Shown here piece after piece: positions 45,329-57,491 of a stretch of 64,000 nt of DNA. A program made the translations under genes and the position numbers. The number at the start of each line of letters is the position of its first letter. The stretch's first letter is position 1. Under the pieces are notes generated by a model. It saw nothing but the letters and a program-made list of their open reading frames with translations. It did not search any database and had not been told where the DNA came from. This DNA comes from Panaeolus papilionaceus (taxonomy: Eukaryota; Basidiomycota; Agaricomycetes; Agaricales): positions 1,860,001-1,924,000 of the forward strand of contig JADNRZ010000003.1 in NCBI GenBank assembly GCA_015501605.1, written 5' to 3'.

Positions 45329-47090
45329 ATGTCATCCAAGAACATTGTCATTCCTCTGACACCTGAGATGCAAGCACCCCTAGAGAACTTCGAACTTGAA
45401 ACACGACCCCAAGATTCAGAAAGACCTCCTGGAGATGGGACAGACCGGCTTCCCACAGTACCAACAATTTCAAATGATACAAGCACATCAGAACTCACCC
45501 TCGCTCCTCTGCTTTGTCTTTCTGCTCAGCACTTCTCCATAACCTGGACCCAACGAACGGCAGAATTTGCAACCTATCTCTTTATCATCGATCTGTTTCC
45601 AACAACCCTATTACCGTCTGCTCTCTATGGCTTTTTCAGCACATTCTTCGCAGTGTTGTTTGGTGGGAATATAGGTGGATTAGTAGATTGGGGCCCGAAG
45701 CGGAAAAGAGGAAGGTTATGGGTTGTGAGGGTGTGCATGATTGTACAAAAGTTCACTGTGGCAACGATCTATGGTGCGCTGCTTGCGCTTCTGGTTCGGT
45801 ACCCTGACGATGCGCGACGGGCGGGTGAGGACGTTGGAAAACGCGAGTCGGAAAGAGGAGATCATTCTAGACCGGTCTGGGTGCTTTTTACGGTGATCGT
45901 GGCAAGTAGTTGTGTTATGAAACTCTCGGATATTGCTATTTCGGTTGCAATTGAAAGAGATTGGGTTACGACAATCGCTAGCGGATCGGACAGGACGCTA
46001 ACACGGCTTAACCTCTGGCTTCGTCGTATCGATTTGGGATGCAAGCTTATTAGCCCACTCTTTGTAGGCTTGCTTACCAGCACTGTTGGGAACTCTGTGA
46101 CTGTAATTGTCCTTGCTGCTATTGCCGTGGGAGGTTTTCTGTTCGAATTTATCTGGACGAATGTCGTTTGGAGGAGCTTCGAGGTATTGCACCAGGTCAC
46201 CCCAGCCGCCATTTCTATCGAAGTTGATGCAGACAGTCCTGCACCCAGGATAGCCAGTTCAGCATGGTACGCCAAAGTATCCCCCCGCGCTATCCTTCGT
46301 TGGACGAAGACCTCGTATAGGGATTGGGTCCTCTTTGTCCAATCACCTGTTTTCCCCAGTTCACTCGCAATTTCCCTTCTCTATTTCACAACCTTGAGTT
46401 TCGACGGGAGCATGATCTCATGGTTGAAGACGAATACATACTCCGACCCGCTAATTTCGGGGATGCGCGGGGTGGCAGTAGTAACAGGCCTGGCCGGGAC
46501 GATGCTCATGCCATGGCTTGAAGCAAGGATAGGGCTGGCCAGAGCTGGCAGTTGGAGCATTTGGTAAGTGACTGTTACTTAGAAGAGTTGGGTATTTAAT
46601 CAATTCTTGCTTCTTAGGTCAGAGGTCTTCTCGCTGATCCCTGTCGTTGTCACCTTCTTCGTTGGATCACATCAAGGCGCTAAAGCCCCTATCTGGAATC
46701 AAGTACTCTTATTCGGGGGGATGGCTGCTTCTCGTATCGGATTATGGTCGTTCGATCTATGTCAGCTCAAGCTCCTTCAAACCAGCCTCGCTGACAACCC
46801 CCGACGCAACATATTAAATGGTCTGCAATTTTCGCTACAGAATGTGTTGGATCTCCTAAAATACGTCATGGTTATTATTCTTGCGTAAGTGATGTTTTTC
46901 GAAGGAAATTTCTGCCCATTCACCAAGAGATCCACTCCTCAGGCAACCCTCTCAGTTCAAATACACGGCCGTGTTGAGTTTTGGAGCTGTTGTGAGCGGA
47001 GCATGCTCGTATTTGGTGTACCTTCGAAAGGAAAGAGGTCACATCCTTCATACTGGATGGTTCGTTGCATTGAAGGAAAAGTTGCATTAA
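45329..47090 (+). CDS. Ferroportin-like metal exporter (SLC40 family), 549 aa
   Basis: Three exons: 45329-46563, 46618-46884, 46943-47090; phases agree. Cytosolic N-terminus of ~75 residues, then SAQHFSITWTQRTAEFATYLFIIDLFPTTLLPSALYGFFSTFFAVLFGG (helices 1-2 with the N-terminal lobe signature W-x-x-R-x-x-E-F), GLVDWGPKRKRGRLWVVRVCMIVQKF, VIERDWVTTIA-type loop (IAISVAIERDWVTTIAS), TRLNLWLRRIDLGCKLISPLFVGLLTS, ALSLLYFTTLSFDGSMISWLKT, and SRIGLWSFDLCQLKLLQ, all typical of SLC40. Family knowledge: ferroportins export Fe(II) and related divalent ions, from cells or into vacuoles. In a fungus either site is possible. The upstream ATG at 45260 would give 572 residues. It is placed between unrelated family copies, so context gives no added clue. 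Confidence 0.9.
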
Positions 47091-47195
47091 GCAGGGATAG
47101 CTTACAGGTTTATCATGATGTACCATTTTTGGGTATCGAATTGGATGGGTATAGGATTTTACTATAGATTATGATATAGGTATATTCGAGTCCGT

Positions 47196-48572
47196 TTATG
47201 GATAACTTGAAAACACCAGACGCTTCTTCTCTAGCAGAAGCAAGCTCAGGGCAATGTCGTCCATGTACTTGTGCCCCTCTGGTGTGACGGTCGATGTGGG
47301 CTCAGGAGCTGGATTTTTGACTGAAAATAGTAAGCGCTTCTTTGTAGCGTACGTCGCTATCATAACTTCAGGAGACAAAAGCTTGCTACACTGGAAGGTC
47401 GCAGAATTGTTTATTTCAGCAGGTAGCAGAATCCATCAAGCACTTACCTCGGTGGTTCCGTTGGCTAATTGGAACATACCCATACGAAGGCTTTGCTAGG
47501 CTGCTTGTACCTCCACCGGTAGACATACTGAAAGTTGTCAATTCATGTCAGTCGATATGCTTGAAACCGAAGGAAAGGGGTCAAGCACGGACTCTTGCAT
47601 TTTTAATCCGGGTTAGTTCAAGCATTCGTTCCATTAGCATTCCTTATTTTTGATCGTGACTATTTGTAAATTTGATAGCGTTTTGTTTTGATTACCATGG
47701 GGGTAGACTGATAGAATAGTGCTGAGGTTTACACGGATTAGATGAATATAAATGAATCTAAAGAAATGGTGCACATACATAAAGCCTCCAACATAATCTC
47801 CATCTGCGTTGGAGCCTTTGAATACGGATGTAATGACGCAATAGGGCCACATAAAGTCAGCATATACGGCAATGTCGTACAGAGGGCGCGTATCCAGCGA
47901 ATCCGCTGGTGGCAATAGCAGACCGGAGATGCTCGTCCGTCTAAACTTAGAAAAGATATATATAACAGGGTGTTCCGAGCGACCTCATACCTGGACGTAG
48001 TTTTACTTAGCCTTGGAGATCATGGTTGAAAGGAACACGGGGTTACGAGGGTGGGAAGTCTGCTGGTTCATCCAACGCACTGGCATTAAAATTGCTTGCA
48101 GTTTCTGCAATCGGCGCCATAGGCTCTGGGTCCCAGGTGGGTGGGCATTACTGGAGTTGGGCTAGAAGGAAGGTTCGAGCTGGTTGATGTAACGGGAGGG
48201 GGTGGGACGAGATAAGCTGTGCTTGACGGTTGAAAAGAAGGCGGTAGAGTAAACAGGTTGCGGTCATTAGTCAAAGGTTAGTCCGCTAGGAGCTAGGTGC
48301 TGATTAGAAGCGTTCTCATCTGGCGAAGTGATGATGTTGGGCCGAAATGGATCAGGGAGGGCATAGGGGTCACAAATGTCGTTCGAACCGCCTGCAACAG
48401 GCTGGTTAGCAGTCGAGTTATTTTCAAAGGGTGTTGAAGAGTGTGCTGGGACTGGTTGTTGCGCAGACAAAGATTCTTTTGAGGCGGACGACTTTAAGAA
48501 GTTGATTTGTGTTATCTGCTGATCCTATGTAGTAAACGCTCAAGAAGGCATATCATACCTAAATTTGCCTAT
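47196..48572 (-). pseudogene. DUF6593-like copy 3, decayed
   Basis: Same exon order as copies 1 and 2. Remnants: IGKF (48572) at the place of MGRF, with ATG changed to ATA; NFLKSSASKES...; RPLYDIAVYADFMWPYCVITSVFKGSNADGDYVGGFM|TILSVYPHG; LQIVTIKNKE; YVYRWRYKQPSKAFVWVCSN; and the closing PEPTSTVTPEGHKYMDDIALSLLLLEKKRLVF. Lesions: lost start codon, a frame break near 48270, TAA directly after KNKEC where copies 1 and 2 continue KEVPT, and TAG in place of the Trp of the CPNWP motif (~47475). The end is still well conserved, so loss is recent. An upstream alternative start cannot rescue all lesions. Confidence 0.8.
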
Positions 48573-49412
48573 ATCTGGCTCCGAATCGCGTAATTTATGT
48601 TGTGTTATAATGAGAAGATAGCGCAGGTTCGGAATCGACAGGAAAGACTGAGAACATGCTCATCTTGTGTTTAAATACTTTACCACGAGAGCATGGCCGA
48701 AGGTAAGCCTCCGATTAGTCCGGTTTAAGCCATATGTGTAGCTTGGAGACGTTGGATATTAGGTTACAAGAGTGTCTGGATGAAGAGAGGGCGGTGCAAA
48801 AATAGTACCATCCTGTAGAGTTGTAATAATAGTCAACTGAGAAGATGTCGGGTCTCATAAACCCAAGTAAGTGAACCAGTTGTGGTCGCCGGTTATCGCT
48901 GTTCGTCGAATCAAGTTGCAAGAAAATAGCAGAGTTGTGGTGGTGAGAGTTCTGTCGTCTAACAGGCCAGAATTTGTCCACAATATTGAATTTAACTTGG
49001 CGGTATCTTTTCGAGCTGAGCCAATCGACCAATCGGTATTTCAAGAAGCTCTGGCCGCACTGTTAACACCACCGTTCAGATTATTCTTGAGAACCTGAAT
49101 GTTTTTTTTTCTCTGAGAAGGATTAACGTCGTGTGATGATTTAATAATTGACATGAGCACTGGAGACTGACATTCCGGAGTTTAAGAAGCTGTAGTTACG
49201 GTAGGTGGTGGTGGTGGTTATATTATTGGAAAGGAAGCAGTAGAGCACGTGTTTGGCGTCCAATTATTTACTCAGCCCTGGGGTCCATGTACATTGTACA
49301 TTGTACACCACAAACAGTGAGGACCATCCCTTTCACACCGTCTGTAACAACCAGACTTGATACAAACTACATCAACCTCTTCACAGTTCTTGGCTGAACT
49401 GGTTTAACTTCC
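48573..49412. other. Intergenic upstream of Doa10
   Basis: No supported gene. A GGTGGTGGTGGT run lies at ~49205 and a repeated GTACATTGTACATTGTAC block at ~49287-49304. The latter is a short perfect tandem/palindromic repeat about 110 nt before the Doa10 ATG. Confidence 0.5.
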
Positions 49413-52400
49413 ATGCAGGAAGCAGAGGAGCAAGGTAAATATATTTTATCTTGAATTATCTGAAATTTGGCTGACACTAATGCCTTGTGCTTTGTTCCAG
49501 ATACTTGTCGGATATGCAGCGCGCCAGCGGAACCCGACCAACCTTTATTTCATCCTTGCAAATGCTCTGGGACTATCAGATACATTCATCAGGACTGGTG
49601 AGCTTGGATGTACTTGGTCCGAATTTTCGTTGACAACTGACTCGTTTGACGATTAGTCTGACGACATGGCTTGCTCATAGTAAGAAAAAGACCTGTGATG
49701 TTTGCAAACATCCATATGCATTCACAAAAGGTAAGTTTTATCGTTTTAATGGACATTCAGCTCGTCTCTGAGCGTTGTACTGCATGTAGTGTACGCCCCG
49801 GATATGCCTTCATCACTCCCGCCTATTCTCTTGGTTAGGCGCTTGGTGCAAGGGTTCTTCATGTTTCTGCTATTCCTTCTGCGCGCAATAGCAGTTGCGG
49901 CTATTTGGTTGGGGGTATTACCATGGGTAACAGTGTGGACATGGAGAATGTACTTCTCGATGGGAGAGTCAATGTATGTATTCATCCTTTCGACCAACTA
50001 AATCTTGCTTACCGGTGTCTCTTTAGTGCATGGTGGATCAGTGATCGTCCTCGGCCTCTCTCCCCAGAATCAGAGAACAACTTGTTTTATACTAAACTCC
50101 GTTTTGACCCCAACCTTCCTCCAGCAAAGACCGTCGTTGGCAGGTTTTTGCAGCACCCAGTCTGGGTCGCTCTGTCTGCCGACATCTTCACCGGTCAAAT
50201 CATTGCATCACTTATCGTTCTCACCTTCGTCGCTGTGTTCCTTCTTCGTGAATGGATATCGCAAAACGCAAGACCTGGTGTATTTGAAGACGAGGAGGTT
50301 CCACCAGAGGATCCAGTCCCAGTCCCAGCACCGGCACCAGCCGACCCACAAGCGCAACCCCAGAACGAACAGCAACAGCCCGCTGATGCTGCTGCTGCTG
50401 AGGTCCCTTTCGTCTTACAAAATGTAGAACAGCCTCAGATTAACGAGCCACCAGCACAACACCAGCCCATTCAAATCCCGGATAATTTTGAGGACCAAGT
50501 CATGGAACGGCGAAGGCTTACAGAGCTACAGGCCAACAATTTAGTTCCAGAGAATGCTGAGGATTCAGATCCCTGGTTCAAAGACGCGGAGGAGGACCGG
50601 CCCATTATGCAGAAGAAGAAAAAGGTTCGGCATCCAGAAGAGGAGCAGGAAGTCGTTGGTACCCGTCGGAAAAGAGACGAAAAGGAGCAAGAGCGACACA
50701 GACGCCGACAGTTTCATCAACGAGTGCAAGTTGCCAAAAACAGTGCCCGACATTTGCAGCAAAGTCGTAGCGTTTCCCCACCTTCCGACTCTCCTGTACC
50801 TTCTGCCTTGCTCGGAAAGCGGCCCGATTTTGCGTTCACATTCAAGGCTCCGTCACCCTCAAACCAACCAACCTCATCCAATGAAGGACTAGACGATACT
50901 CATAGACCCGTACATTCACATTCACCCACTCCAGACGAGCCTAAGCCCTCCAGTTCTTCTAGCCCATTCCCTCCTGTATCGTTGCAGGAGCCTTCCAAGA
51001 ACATTCCGTTTTCTTTGCGCACATGGGATCAGCCACCTTCTGAGAACAACGCGTTCCTTCCACCCTATTCCGAGTCATCTTCCTCTACTCGACCTCCCAC
51101 TTTCGAGTTTGGGCGATCACGCTCGCTCGAAGAGTTACCCCCTCTCACTAATGATTCGCAATCTCCTGTGGTTTTTTTCGATTCTTCTTCACACACGGAT
51201 CATGATGCGGATCATGATCACGATATAGAAAACGAGGGCGAGGAGGATTCTAATGCAGGAGAGGGAGATGACCATGACGATGTTGAGTATTATGATGGAT
51301 ATGAGCCGCGGAAGAAGACTCCAGAGGACTACCCTAATAACTTAAAACCTTGGGCGCAAGAGACACAGGCGGAACAGGAGGAAGAAGTCGATGAAGAGCA
51401 CGGTCACGAAGATGAGGAGGAGAATCTACTAGAGGATGAGGAACCAAAGGTGGACCGTGAAGATTATCAAAACGACAAGACATTATCTGACGATGACGAC
51501 GACGACGACGACGACGACGAAGGTGGAGACGCCCAGGACGACGCTGCAAACGCAGAGGAACATGCACGTTATTTCCGTCCTCCAACTCCCGGAACAGCCC
51601 CAGTGGACTCCGACTCGGAAGGAGAAGGGGACGATGACTTATTGCACTTGGAGGGTAATCGGCATTTGCTCAACAACGCAGATGATGATGACGAGCGCCC
51701 AGAGGATGTCCCTCCTGGTGAAGAGGGCATCTTCGATGATGAACCCGCATGGGAGGCATTTGATGTCCAGGTGCATCAAGTCGACGCTGCTGCTGTTAGA
51801 CCTCAACAAGTACCTGCTGTTCCCCCTGTACCCCTTGGCCCTCCACCCCTCCCGCCTGCCGACCCCGATGCAGGTTTGGGTGGCGACTTGGACGATCCGG
51901 ATAACGTTGAGGATGAAATGGATGGCGTGTTGGAAGCCATTGGATTGAGAGGCCCGATTTATGGCGTTTTCCAGAACGTACGTTACCTTTCTTCTTTATC
52001 TTTGTCAAGGAATGGTGTTAATTGGTTCTTGTAGGCGGCTCTCATGATCTTCGTCCTTGACACAGCTATTGGTCTCGGTGTTTGGATACCTTTCACAATC
52101 GGTAAAACTACGGCTCTGCTTTCTGTAAGTCCTTTGATATGTCGATGCCCATGTCACTTTTTGACACTCTATATTTAGCTGGACTTCAGACGGTTCTTAC
52201 AAGTCCTGCATTTGCCCATCCGGGCAATGCGAATTGTGACGGATCCTGTGGTTGACTTCATTTTGTGGTTACTCGTTGATCAGATGTTACCTTCTGTGCT
52301 CAAACTTCTGAAAACTTTCTTTGGGGTGTTCTTCTACCTAGGGTCAACTTCTAGTGGCGCTTCACAGTCAAGTCCACCTTCTCTTCTTCAAGAGCTGTCC

Positions 52401-54925
52401 TGGAAGTTGGTGAGTTCTATTTCTTTCTCAAACCAAATTTATTTCTGATGTATTGGTAAACACAGTACAATACATCCACAGAATACTTGGCCAAACCTAT
52501 CGCGCAGTGGAACGCCTGGATACTACCAGCTAATGTCACCACCGAAACAGTACATTCAAACACCACATCTGCGTTATTGGACTCCATACCCGATTATCTA
52601 GGCTTTGCCGAACCGTATTTCGCTATCCTTGGCAGAGAACTCCGCTTGTTTGCGACCAAGGCCCAGGCACTGTGGATCCAATTTGCTCTAGGGAACACCC
52701 CTGCGGATCGTATCTTTGCGATATCATTGGGTTACGTCGTCGTAGGATTTTTCCTGGCTCTGTATCTCAACATTCTGACTGTCGGAAATGCCAAGACGGC
52801 TGGTGCTGCTGTTAGAAGTGCGGTGCGGCAGCAGCTTGTCGTGCTGAAGGTTCGTGAAACGCGCAGCACTTGCTTAAATGTGATACACTAACCTTGCTGT
52901 CGATTTGGATAGGTTGCATCATTCATTTTCATCGAGCTCATTATTTTCCCGCTCGGATGTGGCATTGTTTTAGATCTTTGCACTGTATGGTTGTTCCCTG
53001 AGGCCAATGTTCAGTCGAGGGCTGCGTTTTTCGTGCAAGCGCCGCTTACGGCGATGTTTTATCACTGGGTCGCAGGGACTATGTTCATGTATGTTTATTT
53101 TTTCATTTCGCTTGTTAACATCGCTAAATTCGCCATTGAATCATGCAGGTATTCATTCGCTGTCCTGCTATCAGGATGTCGAACAATCATGCGTCCTGGT
53201 GCTATGTGGTTCATTAAGGATCCTCAGGATCAGAACTCGCACCCCATACGGGATATTCTTGATAGACCGACGTTGACGCAGCTGCGCAAGATATGTGTCA
53301 GTGGTGTCATGTACTCTGTTGTGGTTCTGTGCGTGGTTAGTAGCGTGGCTGCTCTCTTGGTTGTTGGGAATAGGTCGATTCTGCCATTCAGGTGGAAGAA
53401 CAGGTAAGATAGCTTCAATCTTTCCAATGACGCAAGTGCTGAAAATCTGTATAGGGAACCTCTGTCCAATATCCCTGTGGATCTTCTGTTCCTTCACTTG
53501 GTCTTGCCCTACACAATGCACTACTTCAAACCTAAACGAGCCGTCAAGGACTTCGCAACGAAAGTATGGAAATTCCTGGCCACACGACTCCGCCTCACAT
53601 CCTACTTCTTTGGAGGACGTCATCCGCAAGAAGAGTACACACCGAAATCATTCAAGGACAATCTCTTCAGGACAGACGTGTTCGTGTTTGACGAAGAGCA
53701 CCACATTTTGGATGGTTCCTTCCGCCGTGTTCCTGCCACAGACAATCTCTCTCTTCCTCGCGAGATGCGGGCAACGGTCGCTGTGACCGCAGATGGTGAA
53801 CCTGTAGACGACGCTGCGAAAGAGCTTATGGCTCAACAGAACGCCGAAGCCGAGAAGGGGAAACATAACATCAAGGATGACTATATGATTGTCTACCTAC
53901 CTCCGTACTTCCGGTACCGCATCATCTCCTTCATTTTCTTCCTGTGGATGTGTGGTGCCGCTGTTTTCGGAGTCTGTATCGCTCTTCCTATCCAAGTCGG
54001 CCGCAGCCTTTTCAGGGTGTTCACTGCTCGCGAGGTCCATGATGGTTACTCCTTTGTTGTGGGCTTCTACACCATCTGGATGTGTTATGTCGTTGCAAGG
54101 GCGATTGATAGACTGGATAAACGCAGACAAAGGAGGAGCAGTGATGGCCCAAGGGCTAATTTGTATCTTCTTGTTATCAAGCGCTTCCTGCTGTGGACGG
54201 CCAAGACGGCGTACATGATTATCGGCCTTGGTGTGGTTGTCCCTGTGTTCATGGCTATTGTGGTTGACCTGTACATCATTCTGCCCATTCGCTTGATTTT
54301 CAATCCTACCATGGTGCCTACGCTCCGCATAGTGGATTTGTGGGCCCTTGGCTTGCTTTATGCAAAGATTGGCTGGCATGTGCTTAGGTTGTGGGAGCCC
54401 ACTCGATTGACGAGGGATATTCAGCTCGTATGTTCCATATTTTTTTCCTTGCTTTGTGTCGCCTTTGACATTTTGTTCAGGTCCTTACACAAGGATGGAC
54501 AAGGCCTGATCCCATTAGAGCCACAAGAAATATCATCGCTCCGATTGTCTTATCATCCTCAATGGTTATCCTCATACCCATTACCTTGTTCCTTACGGTC
54601 GGCACCATGTTCCCAAATGCAAACCTCGACACGCGTACACTATGTGAGTCATACCTCGCATTGTTATCTTAGTATTCCTTATTGATGTACTTTCGCCCTC
54701 GTAGATACACAAATCTACCCAACGGTCTTCCTCCTATTGCTGTCTCTTCAAGTGACTAGAACACTCTATGGGCTGATGAAGAAGTGGTCACAGCAGATCA
54801 GGGATAAGGAGTTCCTTGTCGAGATGAGGCTGCGGAATCATGAACCTGGAGCAGAGAGCGACGAAGGCCCAGTGTCTGTGGTGGAAGGCGAGCAAGGCTT
54901 TGTACCTGTTGAGAATCTATTGTAG
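49413..54925 (+). CDS. DOA10: ER-membrane RING-CH ubiquitin ligase Doa10/MARCH6 (1606 aa)
   Basis: Thirteen exons: 49413-49434, 49501-49597, 49657-49730, 49790-49973, 50027-51977, 52035-52124, 52179-52409, 52466-52849, 52913-53088, 53149-53403, 53455-54427, 54481-54643, 54705-54925; frames agree. The N-terminal RING-CH (C4HC3) is complete: DTCRICSAPAE...[36 protein letters not shown] (residues ~8-60). Two membrane helices follow, then a ~530-residue acidic disordered insert, then about a dozen more helices, including the central region AALMIFVLDTAIGLGVWIPFTIG. The C-terminus (TRTLYGLMKKWSQQIRDKEFLVEMRLRNHEP) matches the conserved Doa10 C-terminal element. Family knowledge: it ubiquitinates misfolded ER, membrane, cytosolic and nuclear proteins with Ubc6/Ubc7. 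The yeast protein is ~1319 residues; the excess here is the insert. Confidence 0.95.
51489..51522 (+). repeat. GAC trinucleotide repeat coding poly-Asp in Doa10
   Basis: A near-perfect (GAC)n run giving ten consecutive Asp residues within the acidic insert; length polymorphism is likely between strains. Confidence 0.85.
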
Positions 54926-55850
54926 AGGCACTTGATGGATCAAGTTGATCCTCAATGCCATAGCAACGATCGTTGCGGTCGTAGAGGAGGGCAACAGGGA
55001 AGGCAAAAAGGATGGAAAGAAAGAGCCCACAGACCAGAGTCACAAGACCACCTACCCCACATTGAGCAAAACCTAATCTCATTAATTCTCGTACCTAATT
55101 TTTCATCCCTTTCTTGTCACTGAGTAACTAGACTAAGTTAGCCCTCGGTCTATCGCCGCTCTTTTTTCAAGTCGTTATTTCACTCCAGACAAACAAGAAG
55201 TTCAGAGCAACCAAGATGGCCCACCAGTGTATTTGAAGGACAATACATACATACCTCTTTATTATTTGATTTCGTTGTCTCTTTCTCGTCTTTTCTATAT
55301 CTGTTTCTTTGTGTTGCATAGTATCCTCGTAAGTAGTAATTATTTTAACGCATTGTTAGTGAAAATGTATCCCAAAATTGCATGTTGTCATTATCGTGAG
55401 GTCCTCGTAATTCAGCCTTTAGACGCCGGAAGGGTGTACAAGCACATTCTCAGCTTCCCGACCGAAATAGCTGCCCAGAAAACCATGCCTCAACTTTGTG
55501 ATTCCGAGTTTAAAGGATCTCATGATTTCATCGAAAGTGCAAATTCCCCGCATTGCGGCCTTCCTGTCCTCCATGCCTTCACACGTATTATTGATCGTTT
55601 ATGACGACAAGCTTGGAAACATTTCCCACTCCGATTCTGGCCGTGCTGGCACAAAATCCCCACTTCCCGTGGTTAAGCCCACAGACCCTAATGAAGACTC
55701 GGATGCAGTATGCACTGCAGGGCCCAGTTATAACAATGAAATAACGGTGATGACTCAAAATCACACTGCGCAGGAGTTTTAAAGGAAATGGATTATAATA
55801 ATACAATGTACAACAATAGATATGAAAGCAATGCAAAAAACCCTATGCCC
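54926..55850. other. Intergenic between Doa10 and histone H4
   Basis: 3' flanks of a plus-strand and a minus-strand gene. Frames at 55227-55604 and 55498-55782 are open but show no motif, and 55227-55340 is very Leu/Ser/Tyr-rich, as chance A/T-rich frames are. No gene asserted. Confidence 0.45.
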
Positions 55851-56617
<767 letters not shown>

Positions 56618-57144
56618 ATGGCCCGTACTAAGCAAACCGCCCGGAAGTCTACTGGTGGCAAGGCCCCTCGTAAGCAGCTCGCTGCCAAGTCCTCAGCACG
56701 CAAGACCGCCGCTGTATGTCTTCTACTTTTTTAACTTCTCCATTTCATCTTCTTACCTTTACTTGTCCTAGGCTGCAGCTGGTGGTGTTAAGAAGCCCCA
56801 TCGTTTCAGGCCCGGAACTGTCGCTCTCCGTGAAATTCGTCGCTACCAAAAGTCAACTGAGCTCCTCATTCGCAAGCTCCCCTTCCAACGTCTCGTTCGT
56901 GAAATCGCTCAGGATTTCAAGGTTAGTCATCAGTTCATTCTTCTGACTCGTCTTCATACTGACTCCTTTACAGACTGATCTCCGCTTCCAGTCATCAGCC
57001 GTTATGGCTCTCCAGGAAGCTGCTGAGGCTTACCTCGTCTCCCTCTTTGAGGACACCAACTTGGCTGCAATCCACGCTAAGCGTGTTACCATCCAGCCCA
57101 AGGATCTCGCTCTTGCCCGCAGACTAAGGGGCGAGCGATCATAG
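56618..57144 (+). CDS. H3: Histone H3 (138 aa)
   Basis: Three exons: 56618-56713, 56772-56921, 56974-57144. Tail and core are those of H3: [119 protein letters not shown]. The protein is two residues longer than the canonical 136 because the tail between K23 and the second modified region reads [17 protein letters not shown]: one extra residue lies before the K27-equivalent (here 28) and one more before the K36-equivalent (here 38). The second of these falls at an exon junction (56713/56772). Divergent partner of H4. Confidence 0.97.
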
Positions 57145-57491
57145 ATTTTGTTATTTTTTAGTTTTCGGGTTTTTGTTATGTTCCCTGTACGTTTAGTGTA
57201 ATCCTTTATTTATTTCTCTTTTTTCTATGGAACAATCACCGCGATTGGCTTGAGTCTTGAAAAACTATTGATGCTTGCCGACCAATTTGAGTTTGTCTAC
57301 AAAGCACATTGTTAAAGAGAACAGTGGACGACGCGCCTTGAACCAATAATTTTCTCACGCAACGCGCGACGCGTCAATGTTTTTGTTTGATTGTGTCGTG
57401 CCTGCAGGTGCCTGATAGGGATCAACGAACATCGCTTTTTCCGCAACACTCACAACGAGTTCTTTGTTCGAACTCAGGGCCTGTCGCATCC
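57145..57491. other. Intergenic between H3 and F-box-like gene
   Basis: H3 3' flank and presumed promoter of the next gene. An in-frame ATG at 57387 could extend that gene by 35 residues, but the extension lacks any domain character. Confidence 0.5.

Noticed and set aside
55498..55782. 94-codon plus-strand frame between Doa10 and H4
   Set aside because: No domain character, no promoter-like leader, overlaps another frame without preference.
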